Below are positions 34,586-42,896 of a stretch of DNA of 64,000 nt, one piece after another. Location: contig DATJBV010000015.1 in assembly GCA_035515055.1 (NCBI GenBank), forward strand, positions 51,874 to 115,873, given 5' to 3'. Made by a program: the position numbers and the translations under genes. Origin of the DNA: Pollutimonas sp035515055 (GTDB lineage: Bacteria > Pseudomonadota > Gammaproteobacteria > Burkholderiales > Burkholderiaceae_B). The notes beneath the pieces were generated by a model, which was not told the DNA's origin, made no database searches, and worked only from the letters and a program-made list of their open reading frames with translations. Every line of letters begins with the position of its first letter. Position 1 is the stretch's first letter.

Positions 34586-35787
34586 GCGCCGACCCGTCCT
34601 TCACTAGCGCCGAGTCCCTGCGCGGCGCGGCCGCGCAGCCGGCGGCCAACGAGCGCCGGCGCCAGCCGGAGTCGCCCTCGGGCGCCTTTGCCGGCATCAA
34701 GGCTGTCGGCATAAGCTCTATTCAAGACACCCTCAGCTGTCGCCGCCATTCCAAGGATTTTGCCTATGCGCGGGGCGACTACCTGCGCAGCCGCGTACTG
34801 GTCGTGGGCCTGATATTCGCGATTCTTACGCCCTTGTGGGTGATCATGGATATTGCCGTTCTGCCGGCTGCCACGCTGGCCTACACCACGCCCGGCCGCT
34901 TCTTTCTGATGGCGGGGCTGCTGGCCACGATCTGGCTGGCGCGGTGCAGCCGGGCGCGCATCGGCCGCATCCGCATTTCGGCCGGCCTTCTTATTGCGCT
35001 GCCGGCGTCTTTCTATGCGTTGGTGCTCATAACGCTGCCCGCCGGAGCAATAGACAGCCTGGTGGGATACAGCTTTATCCCTTTCCTGCTGGTGGCTACC
35101 CTCAGCATCTTCCCGTTCACCCTGGCCGAGTCGGCGGCGTCGGGCCTGGCGCTACTGCTGCTGCACATCTTTTCGCAATACGTGTCCGGCAGTTGGATGA
35201 CGCCGGCGGGATGGGAAGACATCTGGCTGCTGAGCGCGCTTTTCGTGGTCGCCCTTACCGCCAATTATTTTCATCTGGTGCTGCTGCTTCGCCTATACAG
35301 GGAAGCAACGCACGACCCATTGACCGGCCTGTTGAATCGCGGCGCATTGGCGCATAACCTGCAACAGCTGGCAACGGTCAGGCCGCGCGTGCCCATGACG
35401 CTGTTGATGCTCGACATGGATCACTTCAAGCGCATCAACGACGCACACGGGCACTCGGTGGGCGATCAGGTGTTGCGTAAGTTCGCCTCCATCTTGCGCC
35501 AGCAAGTCCGCAAGGCCGACTTCGTATCGCGATACGGCGGGGAGGAATTCGTGGCGGTGCTGGTGGGCACGCAAAAAGCCGACGCAGCCATCGTGGCCGA
35601 ACGCATACGCCAGCAGGCGGAATCGACCCACGTCTATAACCACGAAGGCGTGCCTGTGCCATTCACGGTCAGCATCGGAGTGGCCAGCTTTCACGACGAC
35701 GAGCCGTTGGACGACGTGGCCAGGCGCGCGGACGATCGCCTTTACGAAGCCAAGAAGCGGCAACGCAACTGCGTCGTGTCCGCTTAA
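34582..35787 (+). CDS. Membrane diguanylate cyclase (GGDEF)
   Basis: This 401-residue protein has an N-terminal segment of about 70 soluble residues, about six membrane helices (residues 75-235) and a C-terminal GGDEF domain (DPLTGLLNRGALAHNL, LDMDHFKRINDAHGHSVGDQVL). The active-site motif reads GGEEF and an RxxD inhibitory site (RKAD) precedes it by five residues, so it should make cyclic di-GMP and be product-inhibited. No EAL domain is present. It is translationally coupled to the FNR-controlled alcohol dehydrogenase, which hints at oxygen-linked c-di-GMP signalling. Confidence 0.92.
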   Translation: MSADPSFTSAESLRGAAAQPAANERRRQPESPSGAFAGIKAVGISSIQDTLSCRRHSKDFAYARGDYLRSRVLVVGLIFAILTPLWVIMDIAVLPAATLAYTTPGRFFLMAGLLATIWLARCSRARIGRIRISAGLLIALPASFYALVLITLPAGAIDSLVGYSFIPFLLVATLSIFPFTLAESAASGLALLLLHIFSQYVSGSWMTPAGWEDIWLLSALFVVALTANYFHLVLLLRLYREATHDPLTGLLNRGALAHNLQQLATVRPRVPMTLLMLDMDHFKRINDAHGHSVGDQVLRKFASILRQQVRKADFVSRYGGEEFVAVLVGTQKADAAIVAERIRQQAESTHVYNHEGVPVPFTVSIGVASFHDDEPLDDVARRADDRLYEAKKRQRNCVVSA

Positions 35788-36488
35788 GCCCCCGCCGTCC
35801 AACGGCCCAGCACCTTGATTAGAGGCAGCGCGCTGGCGGGACCGGCCGCCCATTGCGGTTCTTCGCCGCCCCCTGCCCCGGCGGGAGACCAGACCACGCT
35901 GGCAATCCAGCCCGCGCCCATCGCGTACGTCCGGGCATGCCAAACGCCGAGCGGCGCCCGCAGCGACAAGGAGGCGCCGGGGGTCTGGTCCAGGCCATAC
36001 AAGCACAGGTCCGCCGGGAACGACAGGCCAGCGGCCTTGATAAACGCTTCTTTCAGCGTCCACAAAATGTAGAAGCGCCGAAGCCGGCATTGCGGGTCGG
36101 CCTCCGCCCGCAACCACGCGATCTCCCCCGCGCAACAAGTCCATTCGGCAAGATCCAGTACCCGACGTGGACGCACGCACTCGAGGTCGATACCAAGTCG
36201 CCACCCCGGCATGGCGTGCGCCACCACCGCGTGCTGCCGGCTGTGGCTGAGCGATTCTGCACAGGGTGAAGACGCCGTTGCGGCGCGGCTGGCATGCAGC
36301 AGCGCCCGACTGACCTCCCAGTCGGCCTGCGCCCGCGCGGATCTGGGATGGCTTGCGCGGTGCGCGTCATCGGAAGACAAGCGGTCCGCCCGATAATGCG
36401 CCGCGGCTTGCGGCAGGCCCCAAGCCAGGCGGAGAGGGTGAAGTAAACTCAACGCTATTGTGGTCTCTGTAATGGTAACAAGATGCAA
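35784..36488 (-). CDS. 4'-phosphopantetheinyl transferase of the aryl-polyene cluster
   Basis: This protein of up to 234 residues activates acyl carrier proteins by adding phosphopantetheine from CoA. The Sfp-type motifs LGIDLECV and WTLKEAFIKAAGL are visible. No ATG fits: the frame opens at a TTG at 36488, with another TTG at 36452, so the exact start is uncertain. It is divergent from the aryl-polyene operon and presumably serves the two ACPs at 38012 and 38288. Its stop overlaps the GGDEF gene by 4 bases. Confidence 0.85.
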   Translation of the reverse strand: MHLVTITETTIALSLLHPLRLAWGLPQAAAHYRADRLSSDDAHRASHPRSARAQADWEVSRALLHASRAATASSPCAESLSHSRQHAVVAHAMPGWRLGIDLECVRPRRVLDLAEWTCCAGEIAWLRAEADPQCRLRRFYILWTLKEAFIKAAGLSFPADLCLYGLDQTPGASLSLRAPLGVWHARTYAMGAGWIASVVWSPAGAGGGEEPQWAAGPASALPLIKVLGRWTAGA

Positions 36489-36507
36489 AACGTACTCGCC
36501 GTTCGCC

Positions 36508-36523
36508 AGTATAATCGCGCGCT
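36508..36523. promoter_or_regulatory. Overlapping divergent -10 elements between PPTase and aryl-polyene operon
   Basis: TATAAT at 36510-36515 is a perfect -10 on the plus strand, and TATACT at 36513-36508 is a good -10 on the minus strand. The plus-strand start would fall at about 36522, two bases before the ATG at 36524, so the operon mRNA may be leaderless; no ribosome site is seen before that ATG. The -35 regions are poor. Confidence 0.55.
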
Positions 36524-37240
36524 ATGGTGACTTTTTCGATCGGACAATGGCGCGCATCCGCACCTGAGATGCACGATGCAGAAAGCTGGGAACAATGGGC
36601 GCGGCATCCCTATTGCCCGCTGGCCGACCACGAATCCCCTTCCCTGGCATTCCTTACCCCCATGCAACGTCGGCGGCTAAGCCCCATGGCGCGCATGGTG
36701 TTCGACTGTGCGTGGCCGCTGGCAACCGACCGTCCACCCATGCCGCTGGTGTTCGCATCCCAGCATGGGGAAACCACGCGCAGTTTCGCATTATTGCAGG
36801 CGATGGGGCGCCACGAAGGCCTGTCGCCCACGTCGTTCGGCCTGTCCGTCCATAATGCCATCGCCGGCATGTGGTCGATCATACGCGGTGACAGAACCGA
36901 ATCGATTGCCCTGTCCGTCAATGCCGACGGCCTCGAGCATGCCTTCATCGAAGCCGCCTTTCTGCTGCGCCGGGGCGCCCCCGCTGCGCTGGTCGTCCTG
37001 GCCGAACAGCGTCCCCCTCCCGCTTACCTGCCGTGGATTACAGACGTACCGTTTTCATATGCCGTTGCCTTCCGCATCGAGCGCGGACCGCAATGGACGC
37101 TGGAACGGTCGCCGGATAGCGATGAGGCAATGCAGCCCTGGCCCAATGCGCTCAACTTCGTGCGCCACCTCTGTCTGGGATCGGCTACTGTGCGCAACGC
37201 CGGCGCCAGTCGGCAATGGCTCTGGACCAGGCACGCATGA
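36524..37240 (+). CDS. Ketosynthase-like chain-length factor (aryl-polyene type)
   Basis: This 238-residue protein matches the short beta-ketoacyl-synthase N-terminal family (chain-length factor) found at the start of aryl-polyene clusters: FSIGQWRASAPEM, LTPMQRRRLSPMARMVFD, FASQHGETTRSFALL and SVHNAIAGMWSIIRGDR. The active-site Cys of true ketosynthases is absent, so it probably partners a full ketosynthase and sets chain length. It is the first gene of the operon. Confidence 0.85.
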   Translation: MVTFSIGQWRASAPEMHDAESWEQWARHPYCPLADHESPSLAFLTPMQRRRLSPMARMVFDCAWPLATDRPPMPLVFASQHGETTRSFALLQAMGRHEGLSPTSFGLSVHNAIAGMWSIIRGDRTESIALSVNADGLEHAFIEAAFLLRRGAPAALVVLAEQRPPPAYLPWITDVPFSYAVAFRIERGPQWTLERSPDSDEAMQPWPNALNFVRHLCLGSATVRNAGASRQWLWTRHA

Positions 37241-38031
37241 GCGCCACGCCGCCTCGCGAAGACCTCTGGCATTGGCGGCTGGTGGCCACCGGCATGGCTT
37301 TTACCCTATTCGGGCTGGGTGGGCTTTTGTTGCGTCTTGTCATCTTCCCCCTACAGCGACTCCTGCCGGCCGATACGGCGGCGCGCCGTCGCCGCGCCCG
37401 GGCGACGATAAACCTCGCATTCCGCCACTTTGTATGGTTCATGGTGCGCACAGGCATCCTGCGTATCGATATCGTCAACGGGCACCGGCTGGGCCAGCCG
37501 GGCCAGATGGTCATTGCCAATCATCCATCCTTGCTCGACGTTGTGTTTCTCATTGCGCAAATCCGCGATGCGAACTGTATTGTGCGGCACGGACTGGCCA
37601 CGAATCGTTTTACCCGCGGCGCAGTGTGCGGCGCGGGCTATGTCACGAACGACGAAAGCGCCGACATGCTGGACCGCGCCGCTCAAGCGCTGCGGGACGG
37701 CGAAACGTTAATTGTTTTTCCAGAAGGTACGCGCACGCCCGCGGGCGGCATGCCGGTATTCCATCGCGGCGCCTGCGCTATTGCCCTGAGAGGCGCGCGC
37801 GTCGTCACCCCGGTCGTCATCCACATGAATCCACGCAGCCTGAGCAAGGGCCAGCCGTGGTATCGCATACCGTATCGGCGGATGCACTACAGAATCGAAG
37901 TGGGCGAAGACCTGGACCCGTCGCACTGGGCCAGCCGGCACGCCGGCCCTGTGGCCGGACGCAGGATGAACGAATATCTACACCATTATTTTGAACAGGA
38001 ACTGGCACACCATGAAGCAACTGGAACTTGA
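37237..38031 (+). CDS. Lysophospholipid-type acyltransferase
   Basis: This 264-residue enzyme has a membrane-anchoring N-terminus and the PlsC-type motifs VIANHPSLLDVVF (HxxxxD) and IVFPEGTRTPAGG. Within aryl-polyene clusters such acyltransferases are thought to attach acyl chains to the lipid anchor. The start at 37237 overlaps the previous stop (ATGA); an ATG at 37216 is in frame but less likely. The end overlaps the first ACP gene by 20 bases. Confidence 0.85.
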   Translation: MSATPPREDLWHWRLVATGMAFTLFGLGGLLLRLVIFPLQRLLPADTAARRRRARATINLAFRHFVWFMVRTGILRIDIVNGHRLGQPGQMVIANHPSLLDVVFLIAQIRDANCIVRHGLATNRFTRGAVCGAGYVTNDESADMLDRAAQALRDGETLIVFPEGTRTPAGGMPVFHRGACAIALRGARVVTPVVIHMNPRSLSKGQPWYRIPYRRMHYRIEVGEDLDPSHWASRHAGPVAGRRMNEYLHHYFEQELAHHEATGT

Positions 38032-38275
38032 GATCAAGTCTCTGATCATTAAAACGCTGGACCTGGAAGACATAGGCCCGGACGACATCGATGCGGCCGC
38101 GCCGCTATTCGGCGAAGGCCTGGGGCTCGACTCCGTGGACGCGCTGGAGCTTGGCCTGGCGATCAAGAAACAATACGACATCAGCATCGACGCCGAGACG
38201 CGCCATATGCAGGAACACTTCGCCACGGTCGCCAGCCTGGCAAAATTCGTTGCCGCGCAGCGCAAGCCGGTTTAG
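38012..38275 (+). CDS. Acyl carrier protein 1
   Basis: This 87-residue acidic protein has the phosphopantetheine site GLGLDSVDALELGL and the usual four-helix carrier pattern. It carries the growing polyene chain or the aryl starter. It overlaps the acyltransferase gene and is followed after 12 bases by a second ACP gene. Pairs of ACPs are the rule in aryl-polyene clusters. Confidence 0.92.
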   Translation: MKQLELEIKSLIIKTLDLEDIGPDDIDAAAPLFGEGLGLDSVDALELGLAIKKQYDISIDAETRHMQEHFATVASLAKFVAAQRKPV

Positions 38276-38287
38276 GGGGATATACGC

Positions 38288-38542
38288 ATGCAAACCCGCG
38301 AAGAAATCTATGATGGATTATGCGACGCGCTCGTCGAATTGTTCGAGATCGAACGTGAGCGCATTGCACCCGACACGGATTTATACACCGACCTGGAGAT
38401 CGACAGTATCGACGCCATCGACCTGATCGATCACATCAAGCGCCAAACCGGGCGCAAGCTGGCGGCTGAAGATTTCCGTTCGGTGCGTACGGTGCAGGAT
38501 GTCGTGGAGGCCGTCTGGCGCAAGCAGGAAGACGCCGCATGA
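38288..38542 (+). CDS. Acyl carrier protein 2
   Basis: This 84-residue protein has the attachment site DLEIDSIDAIDLIDHI and the tail VVEAVWRKQ of the carrier fold. The site serine context differs from ACP1 (IDSID against LDSVD), so the two carriers probably have separate partners. TAGGGGGATAT upstream serves as the ribosome site. It overlaps the next gene by 4 bases. Confidence 0.92.
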   Translation: MQTREEIYDGLCDALVELFEIERERIAPDTDLYTDLEIDSIDAIDLIDHIKRQTGRKLAAEDFRSVRTVQDVVEAVWRKQEDAA

Positions 38543-39096
38543 CGCGCGGGATAGGCGCCCTTCTGCTGCTGGCTGGACTGGCCTATCCGTTTATTGTGTA
38601 TTTCAGCCTCGAACACGTGCAAGCCGCATGGCTTGCCTTGCCGCTTGCCCTCCTGTGGCTGCTGCGCGCGGTATGGGCGCCCGGGCAGCAGGCCGGCGGA
38701 CGCGCGCTGCCGCTTATTGCCCTTGCTTTTTGCGCCGCCATGGCGATCGCCGATTCGGCGCCATGGCTACGCGCCTACCCCGTCCTGATCAACGCCATGC
38801 TGCTGCTGGTTTTTAGCGCAAGCCTGAGACGCGGCGTCCCCGTCATCGAACGCCTGGCCCGACTGCGCCACCCCGACTTGCCGGCGTCGGGCGTGCGCTA
38901 TACCCGCCGGGTCACGCAGGTATGGGCGGTTTTCTTTGCCGTCAATGGAAGCGTAGCCGCTGCCCTGGCCTTATGGGCGCCCTGGAGCTGGTGGACGGCC
39001 TACAACGGCGCCATCAGCTACGCGGCAATCGGCCTGCTGCTGGCCGGCGAATGGCTGTTGCGGCCGGCGCATTTCAAACAAACGCCGTCATCATGA
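38539..39096 (+). CDS. COG4648-type membrane protein
   Basis: This 185-residue protein has about five to six membrane helices and the conserved segment RYTRRVTQVWAVFFAVNGSVAAALALWAPWSWWTAYNGAISY. It is a constant member of aryl-polyene and related clusters but has no assigned biochemical role. It overlaps the ACP2 gene and the following ligase gene by 4 bases each. Confidence 0.85.
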   Translation: MTRGIGALLLLAGLAYPFIVYFSLEHVQAAWLALPLALLWLLRAVWAPGQQAGGRALPLIALAFCAAMAIADSAPWLRAYPVLINAMLLLVFSASLRRGVPVIERLARLRHPDLPASGVRYTRRVTQVWAVFFAVNGSVAAALALWAPWSWWTAYNGAISYAAIGLLLAGEWLLRPAHFKQTPSS

Positions 39097-40781
39097 ACTG
39101 GATCGACCTTCCTGACCTACTGTCAGCGCCTCGCGCCGATCGCCTGGTGGCACATGGGCCCGAGCTCGACCATGCCGAATGCATGGCGCAGTCCCTAGGC
39201 GTTGCGGGGGCATTGAAAGCGGCGTCGGCGCGGCGAGTGGGGCTATGGTTCCGCGATGCGGCGCAGCTGGGGACTGCCCTGCTCGCCTGCTGGCGCGCCG
39301 AGGTCATTGCCGTGTTGCCGGGCGAACTTCAGCCCCACACGGTCGCCACACTGGATGCCGATGTCGAACTGTGGCTTAGCGACGCAGCGCACGCATTGCT
39401 TCCTGCCGCGAAGACCCGGCACCTGGCCGACTTGGCCGGCCATGTGCCTCTTTCGGCAACCGTATTGGATACTAACGCTGCCGGCATAGAGCTCCGCACC
39501 TCCGGTTCCAGCGGACATCCCAAGCGCATCTTCAAGCGTTGGGCGCAGTTGCGCGACGAAGTCCAGGCCCTGGAGCACCAGTGGAAGGCCGCGGCCACTA
39601 CCGCCACCGTCATGGGCAGCGTCAGCCCGCAACATATGTACGGCTTGCCGTTCCGCCTGTTGTGGCCTTTGTGCGCGGGCCGCCCCATCGTGCGAGCTCA
39701 ACTGTCGTTTCCGGAAGACTTGTATGCCGCCACCCTGCAGCATTGCCCGACCGTATGGGTCACCAGTCCAGCGTTGTTGCGCCGCCTGAGCGACACCATT
39801 GCGTGGGAGACGCTGGCGCCCGGCATCCTGCAAATCTTTTCGTCCGGCGGTCCGCTGCCGGCCGACGTGTCCAGGTCGCTGACCGCGCGGCTGGGTTGTC
39901 CGCCTACCGAGATCTACGGAAGTTCCGAAACCGGCGCGGTGGCATGGCGCCAAGGCCCGGCGGACTGGCAGACACTGCCCGGGCTCTCTGCAAGCGTGGC
40001 GCCCGACAGTGCATTGCGCGCTCGCGCGCCATGGATCAATGCCGCCGACGAGCACACTGCGGATGCCGTGACATTGCAAGACGGCCGGTTCGCCCTGCTC
40101 GGCCGACTGGACCGCATCGTAAAAATAGAGGAAAAAAGGGTCGCGCTTCCCATGCTGGAACAAGCCTTGGCCGAACATGACGGCGTATCGGAAGCCCGTG
40201 TGGGCCAGGCCCTGGGCGCCACACGCCTGACCGCTCTGGTGGCCTTGAACGAAACGGGCCGGCACCGACTGCGCAACGGCGGCCGCGCCGCCCTAATAAA
40301 CGCCTTGAAGCAACACCTGGCGCATCGTTTCGAGCCGCTGGCCCTGCCGCGCAGCTGGCGCTTCGTGGATGCCTTGCCATGGAACGCTCAAAACAAGCTG
40401 CCGCAATCCGTTTTCGATCATGCCGCGGGCTCGCGGCCCACGGCGCCCCGCATGCCGCAGGCCTATGCCGTGGGAACCGACGACCGGCGCTACGCCTTGT
40501 CCATCCCGCTGGACCTCGCGCACTTTCCCGGTCATTTCGCGCCGACGCCGGTCGTTCCCGGCGTTGCCCTGGTCGGATGGGCCATGACGCTGGCGACGCG
40601 GGACCTGCAGCCCGGGCTGCGCTTTGGCGGAATCGAGGCCCTCAAGTTCCGGCGCCTCGCCCGCCCCGGCGATACGGTCGACTTGGCAATGCGCTGGGAT
40701 GCCCAACGCGCGAAAATGTACTTTGAGTACACGCTGGACGGCCTGGCTTGCGCCTCCGGCCGTATTGTGGCGGCCGCATGA
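39093..40781 (+). CDS. Aryl-acid ligase fused to a hotdog dehydratase
   Basis: This 562-residue protein has an adenylation domain (residues about 1-450) with LRTSGSSGHPKRIFKRW, the ATP-binding loop, and IYGSSETGAVAWR. It should activate an aromatic acid, probably 4-hydroxybenzoate or a coumarate, onto an ACP. The last 105 residues (YALSIPLDLAHFPGHFAPTPVVPGV and ALKFRRLARPGDTVDL) form a FabA/FabZ-like hotdog dehydratase. In several aryl-polyene clusters these are separate genes. Overlaps of 4 bases with both neighbours argue against a frameshift artefact. Confidence 0.87.
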   Translation: MNWIDLPDLLSAPRADRLVAHGPELDHAECMAQSLGVAGALKAASARRVGLWFRDAAQLGTALLACWRAEVIAVLPGELQPHTVATLDADVELWLSDAAHALLPAAKTRHLADLAGHVPLSATVLDTNAAGIELRTSGSSGHPKRIFKRWAQLRDEVQALEHQWKAAATTATVMGSVSPQHMYGLPFRLLWPLCAGRPIVRAQLSFPEDLYAATLQHCPTVWVTSPALLRRLSDTIAWETLAPGILQIFSSGGPLPADVSRSLTARLGCPPTEIYGSSETGAVAWRQGPADWQTLPGLSASVAPDSALRARAPWINAADEHTADAVTLQDGRFALLGRLDRIVKIEEKRVALPMLEQALAEHDGVSEARVGQALGATRLTALVALNETGRHRLRNGGRAALINALKQHLAHRFEPLALPRSWRFVDALPWNAQNKLPQSVFDHAAGSRPTAPRMPQAYAVGTDDRRYALSIPLDLAHFPGHFAPTPVVPGVALVGWAMTLATRDLQPGLRFGGIEALKFRRLARPGDTVDLAMRWDAQRAKMYFEYTLDGLACASGRIVAAA

Positions 40782-41530
40782 TGACATATAAAGTATGCGC
40801 CGTCATTCCTGTGTACAACCATGGCTCGACCGTCGGCGCCGTCGTCGCAAGGATGCGGACATTCGGCCTGGCATGCGTGCTCGTCGATGATGGCTCCAGT
40901 GCCGCCTGCGCGGCTGTCCTGGATCAGCTGGCGGCGCGCGGGGATGCCATGCTGCTGCGCCGGACGTTCAATGGCGGCAAGGGGGCGGCCGTGAAAGATG
41001 GACTGCGCGCGGCCCATGCCGCCGGCTATACGCATGCCTTGCAGATCGACGCCGACGGCCAGCATGCCCTGGGCGACGTTCCGGCATTTCTTGCAGCCTC
41101 GCGTGCCCGGCCCGATGCGCTCGTTTGCGGCGCGCCGACGTACGGCGCCGACATGCCCCGCGCACGCTATTACGGCCGCTGGCTGACCCACGTCTGGGTC
41201 TGGATCAACACACTGTCCTTCGACATCCGTGACGCCATGTGCGGGTTTCGCCTGTACCCGCTGGCCGGCGTGCTCCCCGTTATCGACGAGCATGCGGTGG
41301 GCGAGCGCATGGATTTCGACATTGGCGTGCTCGTGCCCATGCACTGGCGAGGCACGCCCATGCACTGGATTTCCACTCCTGTCGTCTACCCGGAAGACGG
41401 CCTGTCGCACTTCAATGTGTGGCGCGACAACATCCTGATAAGCCGCATGCACACCAGGCTTTTTTTCGGCATGCTGCGGCGCGCGCCCTGCCTGCTGTAT
41501 CGCCGCTTGGCGCACAAGGGACGGTCATGA
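40778..41530 (+). CDS. Family 2 glycosyltransferase
   Basis: This 250-residue enzyme has VCAVIPVYNHGSTV at the N-terminus, VLVDDGSSAAC and the DxD-type QIDADGQHALGD, with a C-terminal hydrophobic amphipathic part. It probably transfers a sugar to the lipid anchor or head group of the polyene; the family also includes polyprenyl-phosphate mannose and glucose transferases. Starts at 40778 or 40781 are both possible; the first overlaps the previous stop. Confidence 0.87.
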   Translation: MMTYKVCAVIPVYNHGSTVGAVVARMRTFGLACVLVDDGSSAACAAVLDQLAARGDAMLLRRTFNGGKGAAVKDGLRAAHAAGYTHALQIDADGQHALGDVPAFLAASRARPDALVCGAPTYGADMPRARYYGRWLTHVWVWINTLSFDIRDAMCGFRLYPLAGVLPVIDEHAVGERMDFDIGVLVPMHWRGTPMHWISTPVVYPEDGLSHFNVWRDNILISRMHTRLFFGMLRRAPCLLYRRLAHKGRS

Positions 41531-42468
41531 ACGCACCGGCGTCGCGGAATAGCGAACACCACTGGGCCAACCAGCCCGAGCGCGGCAATATGCGCTCGAT
41601 GCGCCTCACCGCCTGGGCCGCGCGCCGGCTCGGCCGCCGCGTCGTTGCGCCGGTGGTGTGGCTGGTGGTCTTGTACTTTTGTCTGTCCGGGGCAAAGGCC
41701 CGCCGCAGCGTTGCCCAGTACCAGGCTTACCTGCGCGCCGCCTGTCCCGATGCCAACCCATTTCCGACACCGATGCCGATCTACCGGCAATACCTGGCGT
41801 TTGCCGGTGCGCTGCTGGACAAGCTCGATGCGTGGCAGGGCAAAGTCACGATACACGATCTCGATGTAGCCGATCCCGATGGGCTGCACGCCCAGATGGG
41901 CACCGGCCGCGGCCAGATCCTGGTCGGCGCCCACCTGGGCAATATGGAGGTATGCCGCGCCTTGGCGAGCCAGAACGCCGATATCGTCCTGAACGTCCTG
42001 GTGCATGACAAGAACGCCGTGCATTTCAGCCGCTTGTTGGACGAAGCCGGCACAAGCCGCCTGAGGCTCATCCAGGTGAGCGAACTGGACACCGCAACCA
42101 TGCTGGCCCTTAGCGAACGTATTGATCGGGGCGAATGGCTTGCCTTGGCCGGCGACCGCATTCCCTTGCATGGGGCACGCACGGTGGACGTGAGCTTTCT
42201 TGGCCATACGGCGCCGCTTCCGCAGGGGCCATGGCTCTTGGCCGGGTTGCTGCGCTGTCCGGTGAATCTGTTGTTCTGCACGCGGCAACATGCCCGTTTC
42301 AACGTGAGCATGGAGCGTCTTGCCGACAGCGTGAGCTGGACACGCGCGACACGCACAACACAAGTCCAGCGTCTCGCGCAGGCCTATGCCGACCGCTTGG
42401 CCGCCCACTGTCGGCAGGCGCCGTTGCAATGGTTCAACTTCTTTCCCTTTTGGAGCAGCCATGCGTAA
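41527..42468 (+). CDS. LpxL-like acyltransferase
   Basis: This 313-residue membrane-bound protein has one N-terminal membrane helix and the catalytic HxxxxE site in VGAHLGNMEVCRAL, followed by LAGDRIPLHG and SFLGHTAPLPQGPWLLAGLLRCPV. It belongs to the Kdo2-lipid A lauroyl/myristoyltransferase superfamily. In aryl-polyene clusters it is likely to acylate the sugar or glycerol anchor. It overlaps the neighbouring genes on both sides. Confidence 0.87.
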   Translation: MNAPASRNSEHHWANQPERGNMRSMRLTAWAARRLGRRVVAPVVWLVVLYFCLSGAKARRSVAQYQAYLRAACPDANPFPTPMPIYRQYLAFAGALLDKLDAWQGKVTIHDLDVADPDGLHAQMGTGRGQILVGAHLGNMEVCRALASQNADIVLNVLVHDKNAVHFSRLLDEAGTSRLRLIQVSELDTATMLALSERIDRGEWLALAGDRIPLHGARTVDVSFLGHTAPLPQGPWLLAGLLRCPVNLLFCTRQHARFNVSMERLADSVSWTRATRTTQVQRLAQAYADRLAAHCRQAPLQWFNFFPFWSSHA

Positions 42469-42895
42469 GCGCGGGATTTACGGCGTGAACACCGCTGTTC
42501 AGGTGCCCTTCTTCGATATCGACATGATGCATGTCGTCTGGCACGGCCATTATGTGAAGTATCTGGAGCAGGCGCGCTGCGCGCTACTCGCGGATATGGG
42601 TTATGACTACGCCGCCATGGCCGCGTCCGGCTACGCCTGGCCGGTCATCGACCTGCAACTGCGCTACATGAATCCAGCCGTCTTCGGCCAGCACCTGACC
42701 ATCAGGGCGGAACTGGTCGAATGGGAAAGCCGTTTGAAAATCCACTACCTTATCCAAGATGACGCCAGCGGCGTGCGCTTGACCCGGGCAAGCTCCGTAC
42801 AAGTCGCTGTCGACATCGCGTCCGGAGAAATGCAATTGAATTCCCCTCACTGCCTGATACAAGTCGTTGAACGCGTATTGGCGAGGACCGCTTGA
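42461..42895 (+). CDS. 4HBT-type thioesterase
   Basis: This 144-residue hotdog protein has VPFFDIDMMHVVWHGHYVKYLEQAR with the catalytic Asp region of 4-hydroxybenzoyl-CoA thioesterases (DxDxxxHVxxxxY). It may release or edit acyl-ACP intermediates. It overlaps the acyltransferase gene by 8 bases and is followed at once by the LolA-like gene. Confidence 0.88.
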   Translation: MRKRGIYGVNTAVQVPFFDIDMMHVVWHGHYVKYLEQARCALLADMGYDYAAMAASGYAWPVIDLQLRYMNPAVFGQHLTIRAELVEWESRLKIHYLIQDDASGVRLTRASSVQVAVDIASGEMQLNSPHCLIQVVERVLARTA

Positions 42896-42896
42896 T

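Noticed and set aside
36708..37994. 428-residue plus-strand frame across two genes
   Set aside because: It overlaps the chain-length factor and acyltransferase in another frame, and is rich in Arg, Ser and Pro with no domain.
41386..42462. 358-residue open frame on the minus strand
   Set aside because: It is antisense to the LpxL-like acyltransferase, which has a clear family fold and ATGA-type overlaps; the antisense product has no recognisable domain and reflects high-GC third-position bias.
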